Source: Caulobacter sp. SLTY (GTDB taxonomy: Bacteria > Pseudomonadota > Alphaproteobacteria > Caulobacterales > Caulobacteraceae). From it: a stretch of 64,000 nt of DNA. The notes under the pieces were generated by a model that did no database searches, was not told the origin of the DNA, and saw nothing but the letters and a program-made list of their open reading frames with translations. The stretch covers positions 109,203 to 173,202 of the forward strand of contig NZ_JAAALA010000003.1 in the NCBI RefSeq assembly GCF_009905535.1. Direction: 5' to 3'. Positions 17,225-26,034 of this stretch are shown here, piece after piece. Each line of letters begins with the position of its first letter. The first letter of the stretch is position 1. The translations under genes were made by a program, and so were the position numbers.

Positions 17225-18607
17225 ATGAGCCGCTTTTCCTTCCGCCGCGCAGCCGCCGTCCAGGCCCCCGAACCGGCGCCGGCCCTGACGGTGGTGGAGG
17301 CGGCGCCGACGCCGGCCGCCCGGACACGGTCCATCGACGACGAACTGCTGGACATGCGGCTTCGGCTGCACGCGCGGCTGATCGAGGAGATCGACCTCTC
17401 CAAGCTGGGCGAGCTCGACGAGGGCGAAATGCGCCGGCAGGTGCGCCGTCTGGTCGGGGACTTCGCCAAGGATGGGCGCCTCGCGCTCAACACCCTCGAG
17501 CTTGACCAGATCGGGGCGGAGGTTTTCGACGAGATGGTCGGGTTGGGGCCGATCGAGCCGCTGCTGAAGGACGAGTCGATCAACGACATCCTGATCAATG
17601 GGCCCAACCAGGTTTACGTCGAGCGGCGCGGGGAGCTGGAGCTGACCCCCGTCCGTTTCCGCGACAACGACCACCTGCTGCGCATCGTCAACCGGATCGT
17701 CGCGGCGGTGGGGCGGCGGATCGACGAAAGCTCGCCCATGGTCGACGCCCGCCTGGCCGACGGTAGCCGGGTCAACGCCGCCATCTATCCGATCACCATC
17801 GACGGGGCCTGTGTCTCGATCCGGAAGTTCTCCAAGAAGCCGCTGAGCTTCGAGCGGCTGGTCGGCGTGGGGGCCATGCCGGCCTGTGTGTCGGAGTTCC
17901 TGCAGGGGGCGATCAAGGCGCGGGTCTCCACGGTGATCAGCGGCGGCACGGGTTCGGGCAAGACCACGCTGCTGAACGCCATGTCGGCGGCGATCAGCCA
18001 TGGCGAGCGCCTGATCACCATTGAGGACGCGGCCGAACTGCAGTTGCAGCAGCCGCATGTGGTGCGGATGGAGACCCGGCCGCCGAACATCGAGGGCAAG
18101 GGCGAGATCCGCCAGCGCGAGCTAGTCAAGAACGCCCTGCGGATGCGGCCCGACCGGGTGATCCTGGGGGAGGTTCGGGGCGAGGAAGCCTTCGACATGC
18201 TGCAGGCGATGAACACCGGCCACGAAGGATCGATGGCCACCATCCATGCCAACACCCCCCGCGACGCCATCACCCGCCTGGAGCAGATGGTGGCCATGGG
18301 GGGGCTGAAGCTGACGCCCGAGAGCATCCGGGGGCAGATCGCTTCGGCCGTGGGGATGATCGTCCAGGTCATGCGCCTGTCGGACGGCAAGCGGAAGGTG
18401 ATGAGCGTGTCGGAGATCACCGGCATGGAGGGCCAGGTGGTGCAGATGCAGGAGATTTTCGCCTTCCACCGCATCGGGACGGATGCGGAGGGCAATGTGC
18501 ACGGCGAGTTCCGGGCGACGGGGCTTAGGCCCAAATGCCTGGACGAGATGAACCGGCGGGGGATTCTGTACGACACGGCCAACTTCGACCCGCAGAGGGC
18601 GCTGTGA
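17225..18607 (+). CDS. cpaF: Tad/Flp secretion ATPase CpaF (TadA)
   Basis: 460 residues; the ATG is two bases after the cpaE stop. N-terminal helical domain, then the type II/IV secretion ATPase core: NDILINGPNQVYVERRG, ARLADGSRVNAAIYP, Walker A GGTGSGKTTLLNAMS near residue 240, the Asp-box TIEDAAELQ, Walker B RPDRVILGEVRGEEAFDML, and the His-box GSMATIHANTPRDA. This is the cytoplasmic motor that drives pilus assembly or retraction. All catalytic motifs are intact. A 228-base gap holding a palindromic repeat separates it from tadB. Confidence 0.96.
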   Translation: MSRFSFRRAAAVQAPEPAPALTVVEAAPTPAARTRSIDDELLDMRLRLHARLIEEIDLSKLGELDEGEMRRQVRRLVGDFAKDGRLALNTLELDQIGAEVFDEMVGLGPIEPLLKDESINDILINGPNQVYVERRGELELTPVRFRDNDHLLRIVNRIVAAVGRRIDESSPMVDARLADGSRVNAAIYPITIDGACVSIRKFSKKPLSFERLVGVGAMPACVSEFLQGAIKARVSTVISGGTGSGKTTLLNAMSAAISHGERLITIEDAAELQLQQPHVVRMETRPPNIEGKGEIRQRELVKNALRMRPDRVILGEVRGEEAFDMLQAMNTGHEGSMATIHANTPRDAITRLEQMVAMGGLKLTPESIRGQIASAVGMIVQVMRLSDGKRKVMSVSEITGMEGQVVQMQEIFAFHRIGTDAEGNVHGEFRATGLRPKCLDEMNRRGILYDTANFDPQRAL

Positions 18608-18627
18608 GGGGGGCCGAGGTTGAAGGG

Positions 18628-18801
18628 TTCGCCTCTGGGCTCCCTTCTCCCCTCGCGGGAGAAGGTGGCGCGAAGCGCCGGATGAGGGGGCTCCCAGGTC
18701 GTCAAGCTGCGATGAGGCGGAGACGACCGGCTGCGTCACAAGCCGGTGCGCCCCCTCATCCGTCGGCTTCGCCGACACCTTCTCCCGCGAGGGGAGAAGG
18801 G
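18628..18801. repeat. Intergenic palindromic repeat, family A, copy 1 (inside the tad operon)
   Basis: A 174-bp element bounded by CCCTTCTCCCC...GGAGAAGG on the left and CACCTTCTCCC...GAGAAGGG on the right, with nested CGGATGAGGGGG / CCCCCTCATCCG arms. A copy of the same length and orientation is at 34183-34356. It separates cpaF from tadB and could form a long hairpin in the operon mRNA. Confidence 0.88.
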
Positions 18802-18835
18802 AACTCTCACGGCGGCGTTGTCGATGGTGGAAGCC

Positions 18836-19804
18836 ATGCCTGAGATCCAGTTCGACGCGCGGCTCGCGGTCCTGATTCTGATCTTCGCGGCGGTGTTTAC
18901 CGGGGTGCAGGCGATCACCGGGCTGGCGCGGGTGGGCCACGCCAAGCGCAAGGTCAACAAGCGGCTGGCCACGGTGGAAAAGACCGGCAGCCTGGAGCAG
19001 CTGGTCGGGGAGCTGCGCAAGCAGCGGGGCCTGGGCGCCGACGGGGAGGTGACCCGGGGGCTGGGCTGGTTCAACGACCTGGTGATCCGCTCGGGGGTCA
19101 ATGTGCAGCTGAAGAAGCACCTGCCGATGGTGTTGCTGGGCGGGGCCCTGGCCAGCGCCCTGGTGTTTCTGTGGACAAAGAACTGGATGATCGCCGCCGG
19201 GATCGGGCCGGCGTTGGCCATCATCGGTCCGATCATGTTCCTGAAGCTGAAGGCCGGGGCGCGGGCCAAGGCCATCGGGCTGCAGCTGCCCAACGCCCTG
19301 GAGGTCATCGTCCGCAGCCTGGAGGCCGGGCATCCGGTGCCGACGGCCATCGCCCTGGTTGGGCGGGAGATGCCCGATCCCCTGGGCAGCGAGTTCGGCA
19401 TGGCCGGGGACGAGATCGCCTATGGCGCCACCCTGGAGCAGGCCATCGGCCGCATCGCCGACCGCTGTCGCCACCCGGACATCGACCTGTTCGCGGCCAC
19501 CATCCGGCTGCAGGAAAAAAGCGGCGGCAACCTGACCGGCCTGTTGAAGATGAACGCCAAGGCCGTTCGCGAGCGGCACAAGATGCGGCTGAAGATCAAG
19601 GCCGCCAGTTCGGAGGGCCGGGCCAGCGCCATCATCCTGACCAGCGCACCGTTCGGGGTCCTGGCCATCCTGACCTTTGCCAGCCCCAGCTTCTATGGCG
19701 GGGTGATCCATGAGCGGCCGGTGCAGATCGGCCTGGCCGTGCTGGGCGTGTGGATGTTCATCGGCAACATGGTCATGCGCAAGATGATCGACATGAGGAT
19801 CTGA
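18836..19804 (+). CDS. tadB: Tad/Flp inner-membrane platform protein TadB (type II secretion F domain)
   Basis: 322 residues. It has a hydrophobic N-terminal segment (about 12-30), a cytoplasmic region, two TM segments near 100-140, a T2SSF cytoplasmic domain at about 150-275 (LQLPNALEVIVRSLEAGHPV, then EKSGGNLTGLL), and two C-terminal TM segments. TadB pairs with TadC as the inner-membrane platform acted on by CpaF. The ATG at 18836 is chosen because GGTGGAAG precedes it; an in-frame ATG at 18824 is the alternative. The start lies just downstream of the family A repeat. Confidence 0.92.
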   Translation: MPEIQFDARLAVLILIFAAVFTGVQAITGLARVGHAKRKVNKRLATVEKTGSLEQLVGELRKQRGLGADGEVTRGLGWFNDLVIRSGVNVQLKKHLPMVLLGGALASALVFLWTKNWMIAAGIGPALAIIGPIMFLKLKAGARAKAIGLQLPNALEVIVRSLEAGHPVPTAIALVGREMPDPLGSEFGMAGDEIAYGATLEQAIGRIADRCRHPDIDLFAATIRLQEKSGGNLTGLLKMNAKAVRERHKMRLKIKAASSEGRASAIILTSAPFGVLAILTFASPSFYGGVIHERPVQIGLAVLGVWMFIGNMVMRKMIDMRI

Positions 19805-19806
19805 CC

Positions 19807-20745
19807 ATGGACCCCTTGCTGTTCAACCAGATCCTGACCTATGCGGCCGCGGCCCTGATCGCCATGAGCGTGGGCGGCGGCGGGATGATGCTGCTGCGCG
19901 AGGCGCGGACCACGGCCAAGCGCAAGGCGCGGCTGGCGGGGAACACCATTGTCACGCGGCCGGGCCAGAAGGCCGAGAGCGGGGTGATGCGCGGGGTCAA
20001 GCGGCTGGGCGAGAAGATGGCAATCCAGGATCCGGCCCAGATCTCCAACATCCGCACCAAGCTGATCCTGGCCGGCTGGTACCAGCGGGAGGCGGTGGCC
20101 ATCTATCTGGGCGCGCGGGGGGCCAGCCTGATCGTCGCCACGGTGGCGACCCTGTTCACCGTGCCCTGGGCGCTGAGCGGCATCGGTGGGCCGGCGGCGA
20201 TCGCTGCGGCGGGGATCTTCGCGGTGATGGCGATTCTAGGCCCCGACCAGGTGGTGAAGGGCCGGCGGCGCAAGATCGAGCTGGAGTATATCGAGGGCTT
20301 CCCGGACATGCTCGACCTGCTGGTCGCCTCGGTGGAGGCCGGGCTGTCGCTGGACGCCGCCGTCCACCGGGTGGCCGACGAGATGGGCCGGCGCTATCCC
20401 AACCTGGCGGCGCACCTGCGAGTGCTGACCCTGGAGCTGCGGGCCGGCAAGGCGCGCAAGGAGGCCTGGGGCGCGTTCGCCGACCGGCTGGGCATCGACG
20501 AGGCCCGGGCCCTGGCCACCATGCTGCGCCAGGCCGAGGAGATGGGCACGAGTCTCGGCGAGACCTTGGCGGTATTTTCGGACGACATGCGGGCCAAGCG
20601 GATGCTGCGGGCCGAGGAAAAGGCCATGGCCCTGCCGGCCAAGCTGATGGTGCCGCTGATCCTGTTCATCTTCCCCTGCCTGTTGGGGGTGCTGATGCTG
20701 CCGGCGGGGTTCAGGATCAGCCAGAGCATGATCGGCGGCGGCTAG
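19807..20745 (+). CDS. tadC: Tad/Flp inner-membrane platform protein TadC (type II secretion F domain)
   Basis: 312 residues; the ATG is 2 bases after the tadB stop. Membrane segments at about 10-30, 95-140 and 285-305, with a T2SSF domain between them (EGFPDMLDLLVASVEAGLSL, then AEEMGTSLGETLAVFSDDM). It is the partner of TadB. Last recognisable gene of the operon. No TadD-type TPR protein, CpaD, pilin, prepilin peptidase or TadE/F/G pseudopilin gene follows. Confidence 0.93.
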   Translation: MDPLLFNQILTYAAAALIAMSVGGGGMMLLREARTTAKRKARLAGNTIVTRPGQKAESGVMRGVKRLGEKMAIQDPAQISNIRTKLILAGWYQREAVAIYLGARGASLIVATVATLFTVPWALSGIGGPAAIAAAGIFAVMAILGPDQVVKGRRRKIELEYIEGFPDMLDLLVASVEAGLSLDAAVHRVADEMGRRYPNLAAHLRVLTLELRAGKARKEAWGAFADRLGIDEARALATMLRQAEEMGTSLGETLAVFSDDMRAKRMLRAEEKAMALPAKLMVPLILFIFPCLLGVLMLPAGFRISQSMIGGG

Positions 20746-20842
20746 AGCCTGTTCCGACATGTGGGGCCGGGATCGGGCAAGCGCCACGCAAACGCTAGAC
20801 CTCGCAGGTGCGCGCAGTGTCGAGATGCGACAGACAAAGGAA

Positions 20843-20876
20843 CTTCGGCTCCCAAAGCAGTTTTGAGCGGCCGAAG
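20843..20876. terminator. Possible hairpin after tadC
   Basis: Arms CTTCGGC (20843-20849) and GCCGAAG (20870-20876) enclose a 20-base loop, followed by GGACTTTGTTTC on the plus strand. It lies about 100 bases past tadC. The loop is long and the T-run weak, so this is a tentative terminator of the tad operon. Confidence 0.3.
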
Positions 20877-20948
20877 GGACTTTGTTTCGCCGATCCGGCG
20901 CCCGCTTGATCCATGTTGGAGAGCCCGCCCCCGCGCCGAGGCTAGACG

Positions 20949-20966
20949 TTCGGAAAGTGTTCCGAA
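20949..20966. promoter_or_regulatory. Palindrome before the Crp/Fnr gene, possible operator
   Basis: Perfect inverted repeat TTCGGAA-AGTG-TTCCGAA, with 7-bp arms and a 4-base spacer. It ends 12 bases before the proposed start of the Crp/Fnr-family gene at 20979. The 18-bp dyad is the size expected for a dimeric regulator, and autoregulation is an inference. It does not match the E. coli Crp or Fnr consensus. Confidence 0.5.
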
Positions 20967-20978
20967 CTGGGTGGCGCG

Positions 20979-21641
20979 TTGTTTGCCGAGTCTTCTTCAC
21001 CGCTTCTTCCCGGACTTGAGTCCGCCGACCAGGACGCCCTTCGGGCCATCTGCGCGCCCCGGACGCTGAGCCGGGGCGAGGCCTTCTACATCCAGGGCGA
21101 CGAGACCGCCGGGCTGCTGTTTCCACGCAGCGGCCTGATGCGCAGCAGCGCCGGGGTGGCCGATGGCGAAGGCGTGCTGGCCGCCCTGATCGGCCCCGGC
21201 GGGATTGTCGGGCTGAGCGCCGCCCTGACCGGCAGGGTCTGCGATTCGGCGACCGCCCTGACCGAGGTCGTCGGCCTGACCACCGACGGCGCCCGGTTGC
21301 GCCGGCTGGCGGCCGAGCGGCCTGGCCTGGCCCTGATCCTGGCAGGTGTCGCGGCGGGCCAGACGGCAGAGTCGCAGGAGGAACTGGCCTGTTACGCGCG
21401 CCACCGGATCGAGCAGCGGCTGGCTCGGCTGCTGCTGAGGCTGGCGGCCCATATGGGCGGGTCCGAGGTCCTGGTCACCCAGGATGACTTGGCCGATATG
21501 CTGGCGGTGCAGCGCACGACGGTCACCGCACTGGCCTCACGGCTGAAGGATGCCGGCATCCTGGCCTACGCGCGCGGGCGAATCCGGATCCTGGACCGCG
21601 AGCGGATCGTCCGCCTGGCCTGCGGCTGTCCACAGACCTGA
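20979..21641 (+). CDS. Crp/Fnr-family transcriptional regulator
   Basis: 220 residues. A cyclic-nucleotide-binding-like beta-roll covers about residues 10-125 (RGEAFYIQGDETAGLLFPRSG), then a dimerisation helix, then a Crp-type winged helix at 145-215 with VTQDDLADMLAVQRTTVTALASRLKDAG as recognition region. The cAMP-contact residues of Crp are not conserved, so the ligand is unknown. The best in-frame start is a TTG at 20979; no ATG occurs before about residue 50. Convergent with another Crp/Fnr gene (gap 7 bases). Confidence 0.85.
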   Translation: MFAESSSPLLPGLESADQDALRAICAPRTLSRGEAFYIQGDETAGLLFPRSGLMRSSAGVADGEGVLAALIGPGGIVGLSAALTGRVCDSATALTEVVGLTTDGARLRRLAAERPGLALILAGVAAGQTAESQEELACYARHRIEQRLARLLLRLAAHMGGSEVLVTQDDLADMLAVQRTTVTALASRLKDAGILAYARGRIRILDRERIVRLACGCPQT

Positions 21642-21648
21642 CCAGCGC

Positions 21649-22374
21649 TCAGCGAGGCTCGTGGTTGAGGATCAGGTAGGCGGGGTCGAACTGGGCCTTG
21701 CGGGCAAGGCCCTCGAAGTCGCTGAACACCACCTCGCCGCGCCGCCAGTCGATCAGGCCCTCGGCGCGAAGTTGGCCGATCACCCGGTTCACATGCACGG
21801 GCGTCAGGCCGCAGGCGTCGGCCAGCTGTTCCTGGGTCAGGGGCAGGGCCAGTCGGTCGCCGGAGGCGCCTCCCACCACCTGGTAGCGCACGAACAGCTC
21901 GCAGAGCAGGTGGCTGACCTGTTCGGAGGCGGAGCGCCGGCCGGCCGAGACGATCCATTCGCGGTGGATGGCGGCGTCCATCAGAGTGCTCAGCCACAGC
22001 ATCCGCGTCAGGTGGGGCATCTGCTCGGTGATGGCCTTCAACCGGCCATGAGGCACCATCGCCATGCGGATGGCCGAGATGGCCACGACGTCATGCTCCA
22101 GCCGCTTGAGCAGGAAGCCGTGCAGGTCGACGAAGTCGCCGTCGATGTGCAGCGAGGTGATCTGGCGGCGCCCATCCGCCATCGCCTTGGACCGGGCGCA
22201 GAGGCCGGAGACCAGCAGCTGGCTCTCGGTCAACGGCTTGCCCTCCGGGACCACGATCTGGCCCGGGGCGTAGGTCTCGATCCGATCGACGATGCCGGAC
22301 AGCACCTCGCGCTCGGCGGGGCTGAGATCGTCGCGGGCCTCGAGCCGGCGGATCAGGGGGGCGGCGGGGTCCAT
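21649..22374 (-). CDS. Crp/Fnr-family transcriptional regulator
   Basis: 241 residues. Beta-roll sensor domain at about 15-125 (GQIVVPEGKPLTESQLLVSG), a long dimer helix, and a winged helix at 165-230 with LTQEQLADACGLTPVHVNRVIGQL, a good Crp-type recognition helix. There is no Fnr-type N-terminal cysteine cluster, so direct Fe-S oxygen sensing is unlikely. It is only distantly similar to its convergent neighbour at 20979, so the pair is not a recent duplication. It lies 25 bases after the permease gene start region of the same strand ends, but is probably transcribed separately. Confidence 0.88.
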   Translation of the reverse strand: MDPAAPLIRRLEARDDLSPAEREVLSGIVDRIETYAPGQIVVPEGKPLTESQLLVSGLCARSKAMADGRRQITSLHIDGDFVDLHGFLLKRLEHDVVAISAIRMAMVPHGRLKAITEQMPHLTRMLWLSTLMDAAIHREWIVSAGRRSASEQVSHLLCELFVRYQVVGGASGDRLALPLTQEQLADACGLTPVHVNRVIGQLRAEGLIDWRRGEVVFSDFEGLARKAQFDPAYLILNHEPR

Positions 22375-22399
22375 CCGGCACTAACGCCGCCAAGTCGAT

Positions 22400-23818
22400 T
22401 CAGGTCCCCGCCAAGGCGCTCTTGCGTCGACTGTAGAGCAGGTAGACCACGATCCCGATGGCGTTCCAGATGAAGAAGCCCCAGATCGCCGTATTGGGCA
22501 GGGTGGTGAACAGGTAGAGGCAGCCGATCACCCCGGCCACCCCGACGACCGGCCAGACCGGGGTCTTGAACACCCGCTTCAGCTCCGGCGCCTTGACCCG
22601 CAGGATCATCATGCAGACCAGCACGGCCACGAAGGCGGCCAGGGTGCCGGCATTGGCCAGGGCGGCGATCTCCCCCAGCGGCAGGACGCCGGCCAGGACC
22701 GCGGCCAGGACGCCGGTGATCAGGGTGACGAAGCTGGGGGCGCCGCGCTTGGAGACCTTGGCCAGGCCGACGGGCAGGAGGCCGTCGCGGGCCATGACGA
22801 AGAAGATCCGGCTCTGGCCATACATGAAGGCCATGATCACCGTCGGCAGGGCGATGACCGCCGCCGCCGCCACGGCCAACGCGATGCCCGGATGACCTAG
22901 CTGCTCCATCACGAACACCAGCGGCGCGTCGGCCTTGGCGAACACCTCGGGCAGGACCGCGCCGATCGCGGCGGCGGCCACGATCATGTAGATGGCGGTG
23001 CAGGCGATCATCGAGCCGACGATGCCGATGGTCAGGTTCTTCTCGGGATTCTTGGTCTCCTCGGCGGCGGTGCTGACCGCGTCGAAGCCGTAGAAGGCGA
23101 AGAAGATGATCGAGGCGGCGGCCATCACCCCGACCTTGGTCCCGTCGGCGTTCACGCCGCTGAAGCCCTGCGGCATGAAGGGGGTGAAGTGGGCGGGGTC
23201 GAAGGCCGGCAGGGCCAGGGCGACGAACAGGGCCAGGGCGGCGAGCTTCACTACCACCAGCACCATGTTGACCGTGGCGCTCTCCCGCGTGCCGAGCAGC
23301 AGCAGGCCGGCGACGGCCATGGCGATGAAGGCGCCCAAGAGATTGAAGCCGCCGGTGAAGCTGAGCTGGCCGTCAGTGAGGGCGAAGGTGGAGGCCATCC
23401 ATTTGGGATCGACCGGGATGGTGACGAACTCGGCCGCGTGGCCGGCCCAGCCGGCGGCGACCGCGCCGCAGACCACGGTGTATTCCAGGATCAGGCTCCA
23501 GCCGACGATCCAGGCCAGGCCCTCGCCCAGCACTGAATAGCTGTAGGTATAGGCGCTGCCCGCCGCCGGAATCAGGGTGGCCATCTCCGCATAGGCCAGG
23601 GCGGCGCAGGCGCAGACGGCCCCGGCGATGGCGAAGCTGAGCATCACGCCCGGGCCGGCCAGCCCGGCTCCGACGCCGATCAGGGTGTAGATGCCGGTGC
23701 CGACGATGGCCCCGACGCCCAGGGCGATCAGGTGCGGCCAGCCCAGTGTCGGGGTCAGCTTGTGGTGGTCGGCGACGAACCCGCCGTCCATGGGCTTGCG
23801 CCGCGTCAGGAAACTCAT
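22400..23818 (-). CDS. APC-family amino acid permease
   Basis: 472 residues from the ATG at 23816-23818, with GGGGAGG 6 bases upstream. About twelve hydrophobic segments. The first contains the APC hallmark GVGAIVGTGIYTLIG, and a conserved helix carries FFAFYGFDAVSTAAEETKNP. The overall length and these motifs match the cationic amino acid/YfnA-like branch of the APC superfamily. It would import amino acids by proton symport at the inner membrane; the substrate cannot be read from sequence. Confidence 0.92.
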   Translation of the reverse strand: MSFLTRRKPMDGGFVADHHKLTPTLGWPHLIALGVGAIVGTGIYTLIGVGAGLAGPGVMLSFAIAGAVCACAALAYAEMATLIPAAGSAYTYSYSVLGEGLAWIVGWSLILEYTVVCGAVAAGWAGHAAEFVTIPVDPKWMASTFALTDGQLSFTGGFNLLGAFIAMAVAGLLLLGTRESATVNMVLVVVKLAALALFVALALPAFDPAHFTPFMPQGFSGVNADGTKVGVMAAASIIFFAFYGFDAVSTAAEETKNPEKNLTIGIVGSMIACTAIYMIVAAAAIGAVLPEVFAKADAPLVFVMEQLGHPGIALAVAAAAVIALPTVIMAFMYGQSRIFFVMARDGLLPVGLAKVSKRGAPSFVTLITGVLAAVLAGVLPLGEIAALANAGTLAAFVAVLVCMMILRVKAPELKRVFKTPVWPVVGVAGVIGCLYLFTTLPNTAIWGFFIWNAIGIVVYLLYSRRKSALAGT

Positions 23819-23942
23819 GTGGACCTCCCCAGGTTCGGGCCGGAGGATGCGGCTGTTTTGGCGTGATTGAAAAGGGGGCCGCTTGCGCGCGCCCGCGCAA
23901 CCGGTCCAACCTCCGCCCGCATCATTCAAGAGAGACCCCGCC

Positions 23943-25733
23943 ATGTGGAAGGCCCTGCCTGTCGCCGTTCTGCTCGCCGCCGCGCCGTTGACGGCGGCGG
24001 TCGTCCTGCCGCTGGCCGCCACCGCCCAGCCGCCGGAGGGCAAGGCGGCGCTGGATGAGATCGTCAGGGACTATCAGGGCTGGTCCGACCGTGAGAACCC
24101 GGTCGGGGCCGGGTTCAACGGCGACCGGGCGGCGCTGGCGCGGCTGCCCGACATCACCCTGGCCGCCGACCAGCGGCGGGCCAAGGATCTGGCGGTGTTC
24201 AAGCAGCGACTGGCGGCGGTCCCGGAGGCCGGGCTTTCCGACAACGACGCACTGAACCGGGCCATCCTGATCCGGGTGGTCGATGACCAGCTGTCTTCGC
24301 TCAAGTTTGACCAGGCGCGGTTCGCCTTCTCCAGCGACGACACCTGGGACGGCATGCTGGCCTACCTGGCCGACAGCGCCCCGATGGGCTCGAAGGCCGA
24401 TGCCGAGGCCTGGCTGTCGCGACTGGCGGCCGCGCCCAAGCTCTATGCCGACGCCACCGACAACGCCCGGCGGGGCATCAAGACCGGCTGGACCCAGCCG
24501 ACCTACATCGCCCAGCTTGTGCTGACCCAGTCGCGGGCCGTGGCCGCCGCCCCGGTCACCGAGACCGATCCCCTGCTGCGGCCGCTCGAAAAGCTGCCGG
24601 CCAGCGTTTCGGCGGCCGACAAGGCGGCCTTGAAGGCCAAGGGCGTGGCCATCCTGAAGGACGGGCTGCGGCCGGCTCAGGCGCGGTTCGTCACCTTCCT
24701 GGAAAAGGAATACCTGCCGGCCGCCCGCAAGGGCCTGGGGGTCGGCTCGCTCAAGGACGGCAAGGCCTATTACGCCTGGCTCGCGCGCCGCTACACCACC
24801 ACTGCCATGACGCCGGAGGAAATCCACGCCCTCGGTCAGTCGGAAGTGAAGCGGATCCGCGCGGAGATGGACGCGGTGATGGCCCAGACGGGGTTCAAGG
24901 GCACCTTCCCCGAGTTCCTGGCCTTCCTGCGCAGCGACAAGCGGTTCGTGGCCGACAGCCGCCAGGACCTGATGGAGAAGGCCTCGGAGATCTCGAAGCG
25001 GATCGACGACCGGTTGCCCGCCTATTTCGGCACCCTGCCGCGCCTGCCCTACGGGGTGCGGGAGGTTCCGCGGGAGATCGAGGAGAACTACACCACGGGC
25101 CGATATTTCCCGGGCAGCCCCAAGCTGGGCGTCGCCGGCGGCTACATGGTCAACACTGGCAAGCTGGACCAGCGGGGCCTCTATGAACTGCCGGCCCTGA
25201 CCCTGCACGAGGCGGTTCCTGGCCACCATCTGCAGATCGCCCTGGCCCAGGAACTGCCCGAGGTTCCGGCCTTCCGCCGCGACGCCGATATGACCGCCTT
25301 CATCGAGGGCTGGGGCCTCTATGCCGAGCGGCTGGGGATCGAGATGGGCATCTATCGCGACCCCTACGAACAGTTCGGCCGGCTGTCCTACGAGATGTGG
25401 CGGGCCTGCCGGCTGGTGGCTGATACCGGGCTTCACTACCTCGGCTGGAGCCTGGAGGAGGCGCGAGCCTGTTTCGCGCAGAACAGCGCTTTGTCGGCCC
25501 ACAACATCGAGATGGAGCTGGCCCGCTACGTCAGCTGGCCGGGCCAGGCCCTGGCCTACAAGATCGGCGAGCGGACCTTTGTGCGGGTGCGGGCCAAGGC
25601 GGAGGCGGCGCTCGGCGACAAGTTCGACATCCGCCGCTTCCACGACGCGGTGCTGCTGGCCGGGCCGTTACCGATGGACCTCTTGGAAGCTCGGGTCGAC
25701 CGCTGGATCGCGGCGGAAAAGGCGCGGGGTTAG
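23943..25733 (+). CDS. DUF885-family secreted metallohydrolase
   Basis: 596 residues. A signal peptide at about 1-27 (hydrophobic, ending TATAQ) indicates export to the periplasm. The DUF885 body contains the zinc-peptidase-like motif HEAVPGHHLQIA near residue 421, followed by FIEGWGLYAERLG, the distal Glu region seen in DUF885 proteins. This suggests a zinc carboxypeptidase/oligopeptidase-type fold, though substrates are unknown. The ATG at 23943 directly precedes the signal peptide. It is divergent from the permease with a 124-base gap that must hold both promoters. Confidence 0.9.
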   Translation: MWKALPVAVLLAAAPLTAAVVLPLAATAQPPEGKAALDEIVRDYQGWSDRENPVGAGFNGDRAALARLPDITLAADQRRAKDLAVFKQRLAAVPEAGLSDNDALNRAILIRVVDDQLSSLKFDQARFAFSSDDTWDGMLAYLADSAPMGSKADAEAWLSRLAAAPKLYADATDNARRGIKTGWTQPTYIAQLVLTQSRAVAAAPVTETDPLLRPLEKLPASVSAADKAALKAKGVAILKDGLRPAQARFVTFLEKEYLPAARKGLGVGSLKDGKAYYAWLARRYTTTAMTPEEIHALGQSEVKRIRAEMDAVMAQTGFKGTFPEFLAFLRSDKRFVADSRQDLMEKASEISKRIDDRLPAYFGTLPRLPYGVREVPREIEENYTTGRYFPGSPKLGVAGGYMVNTGKLDQRGLYELPALTLHEAVPGHHLQIALAQELPEVPAFRRDADMTAFIEGWGLYAERLGIEMGIYRDPYEQFGRLSYEMWRACRLVADTGLHYLGWSLEEARACFAQNSALSAHNIEMELARYVSWPGQALAYKIGERTFVRVRAKAEAALGDKFDIRRFHDAVLLAGPLPMDLLEARVDRWIAAEKARG

Positions 25734-25972
25734 ACCCCCGCCCCTTCCCAGTCGCCGTAGCCCGCGCCGTCAGGCTTGCGGCCCGTGAGCTTGGCGTTGA
25801 GGCGGAAGATGATGCGGCTGCCAGTGGTCTTGAACATCGCCGGGACGAGCCCGTGGACAAGGCAGGCCAGGCCGGCGCCCAGCAGGGTCAGGCCCACGCC
25901 GCAGGAGGCGCGGAAGTGCTGGCTGTAGGTCTCGCCCACCGCGCGGGGGTGGGAAGTGAAGGGATTGTCCAT
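25730..25972 (-). CDS. DUF6356-like small membrane protein
   Basis: 80 residues: an N-terminal soluble part with FTSHPRAVGETYSQHF, one or two hydrophobic segments at about 27-48, and a basic, Gly-rich tail. The sequence start and HPRAVGETY are typical of the short DUF6356 proteins of alphaproteobacteria; function unknown. Its stop overlaps the end of the convergent DUF885 gene by 4 bases. Confidence 0.75.
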   Translation of the reverse strand: MDNPFTSHPRAVGETYSQHFRASCGVGLTLLGAGLACLVHGLVPAMFKTTGSRIIFRLNAKLTGRKPDGAGYGDWEGAGV

Positions 25973-26034
25973 CGTCGGCCCTCGATGTGATGGCCTTGAT
26001 TGGCAGGGGCCGGGGGCGGGATCAAGGCGGGAGG

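Noticed and set aside
18628..18801. Palindromic repeats considered as insertion sequences
   Set aside because: No transposase frame, no target duplications seen, and lengths under 180 bases. They are better described as REP/MITE-like intergenic palindromes.
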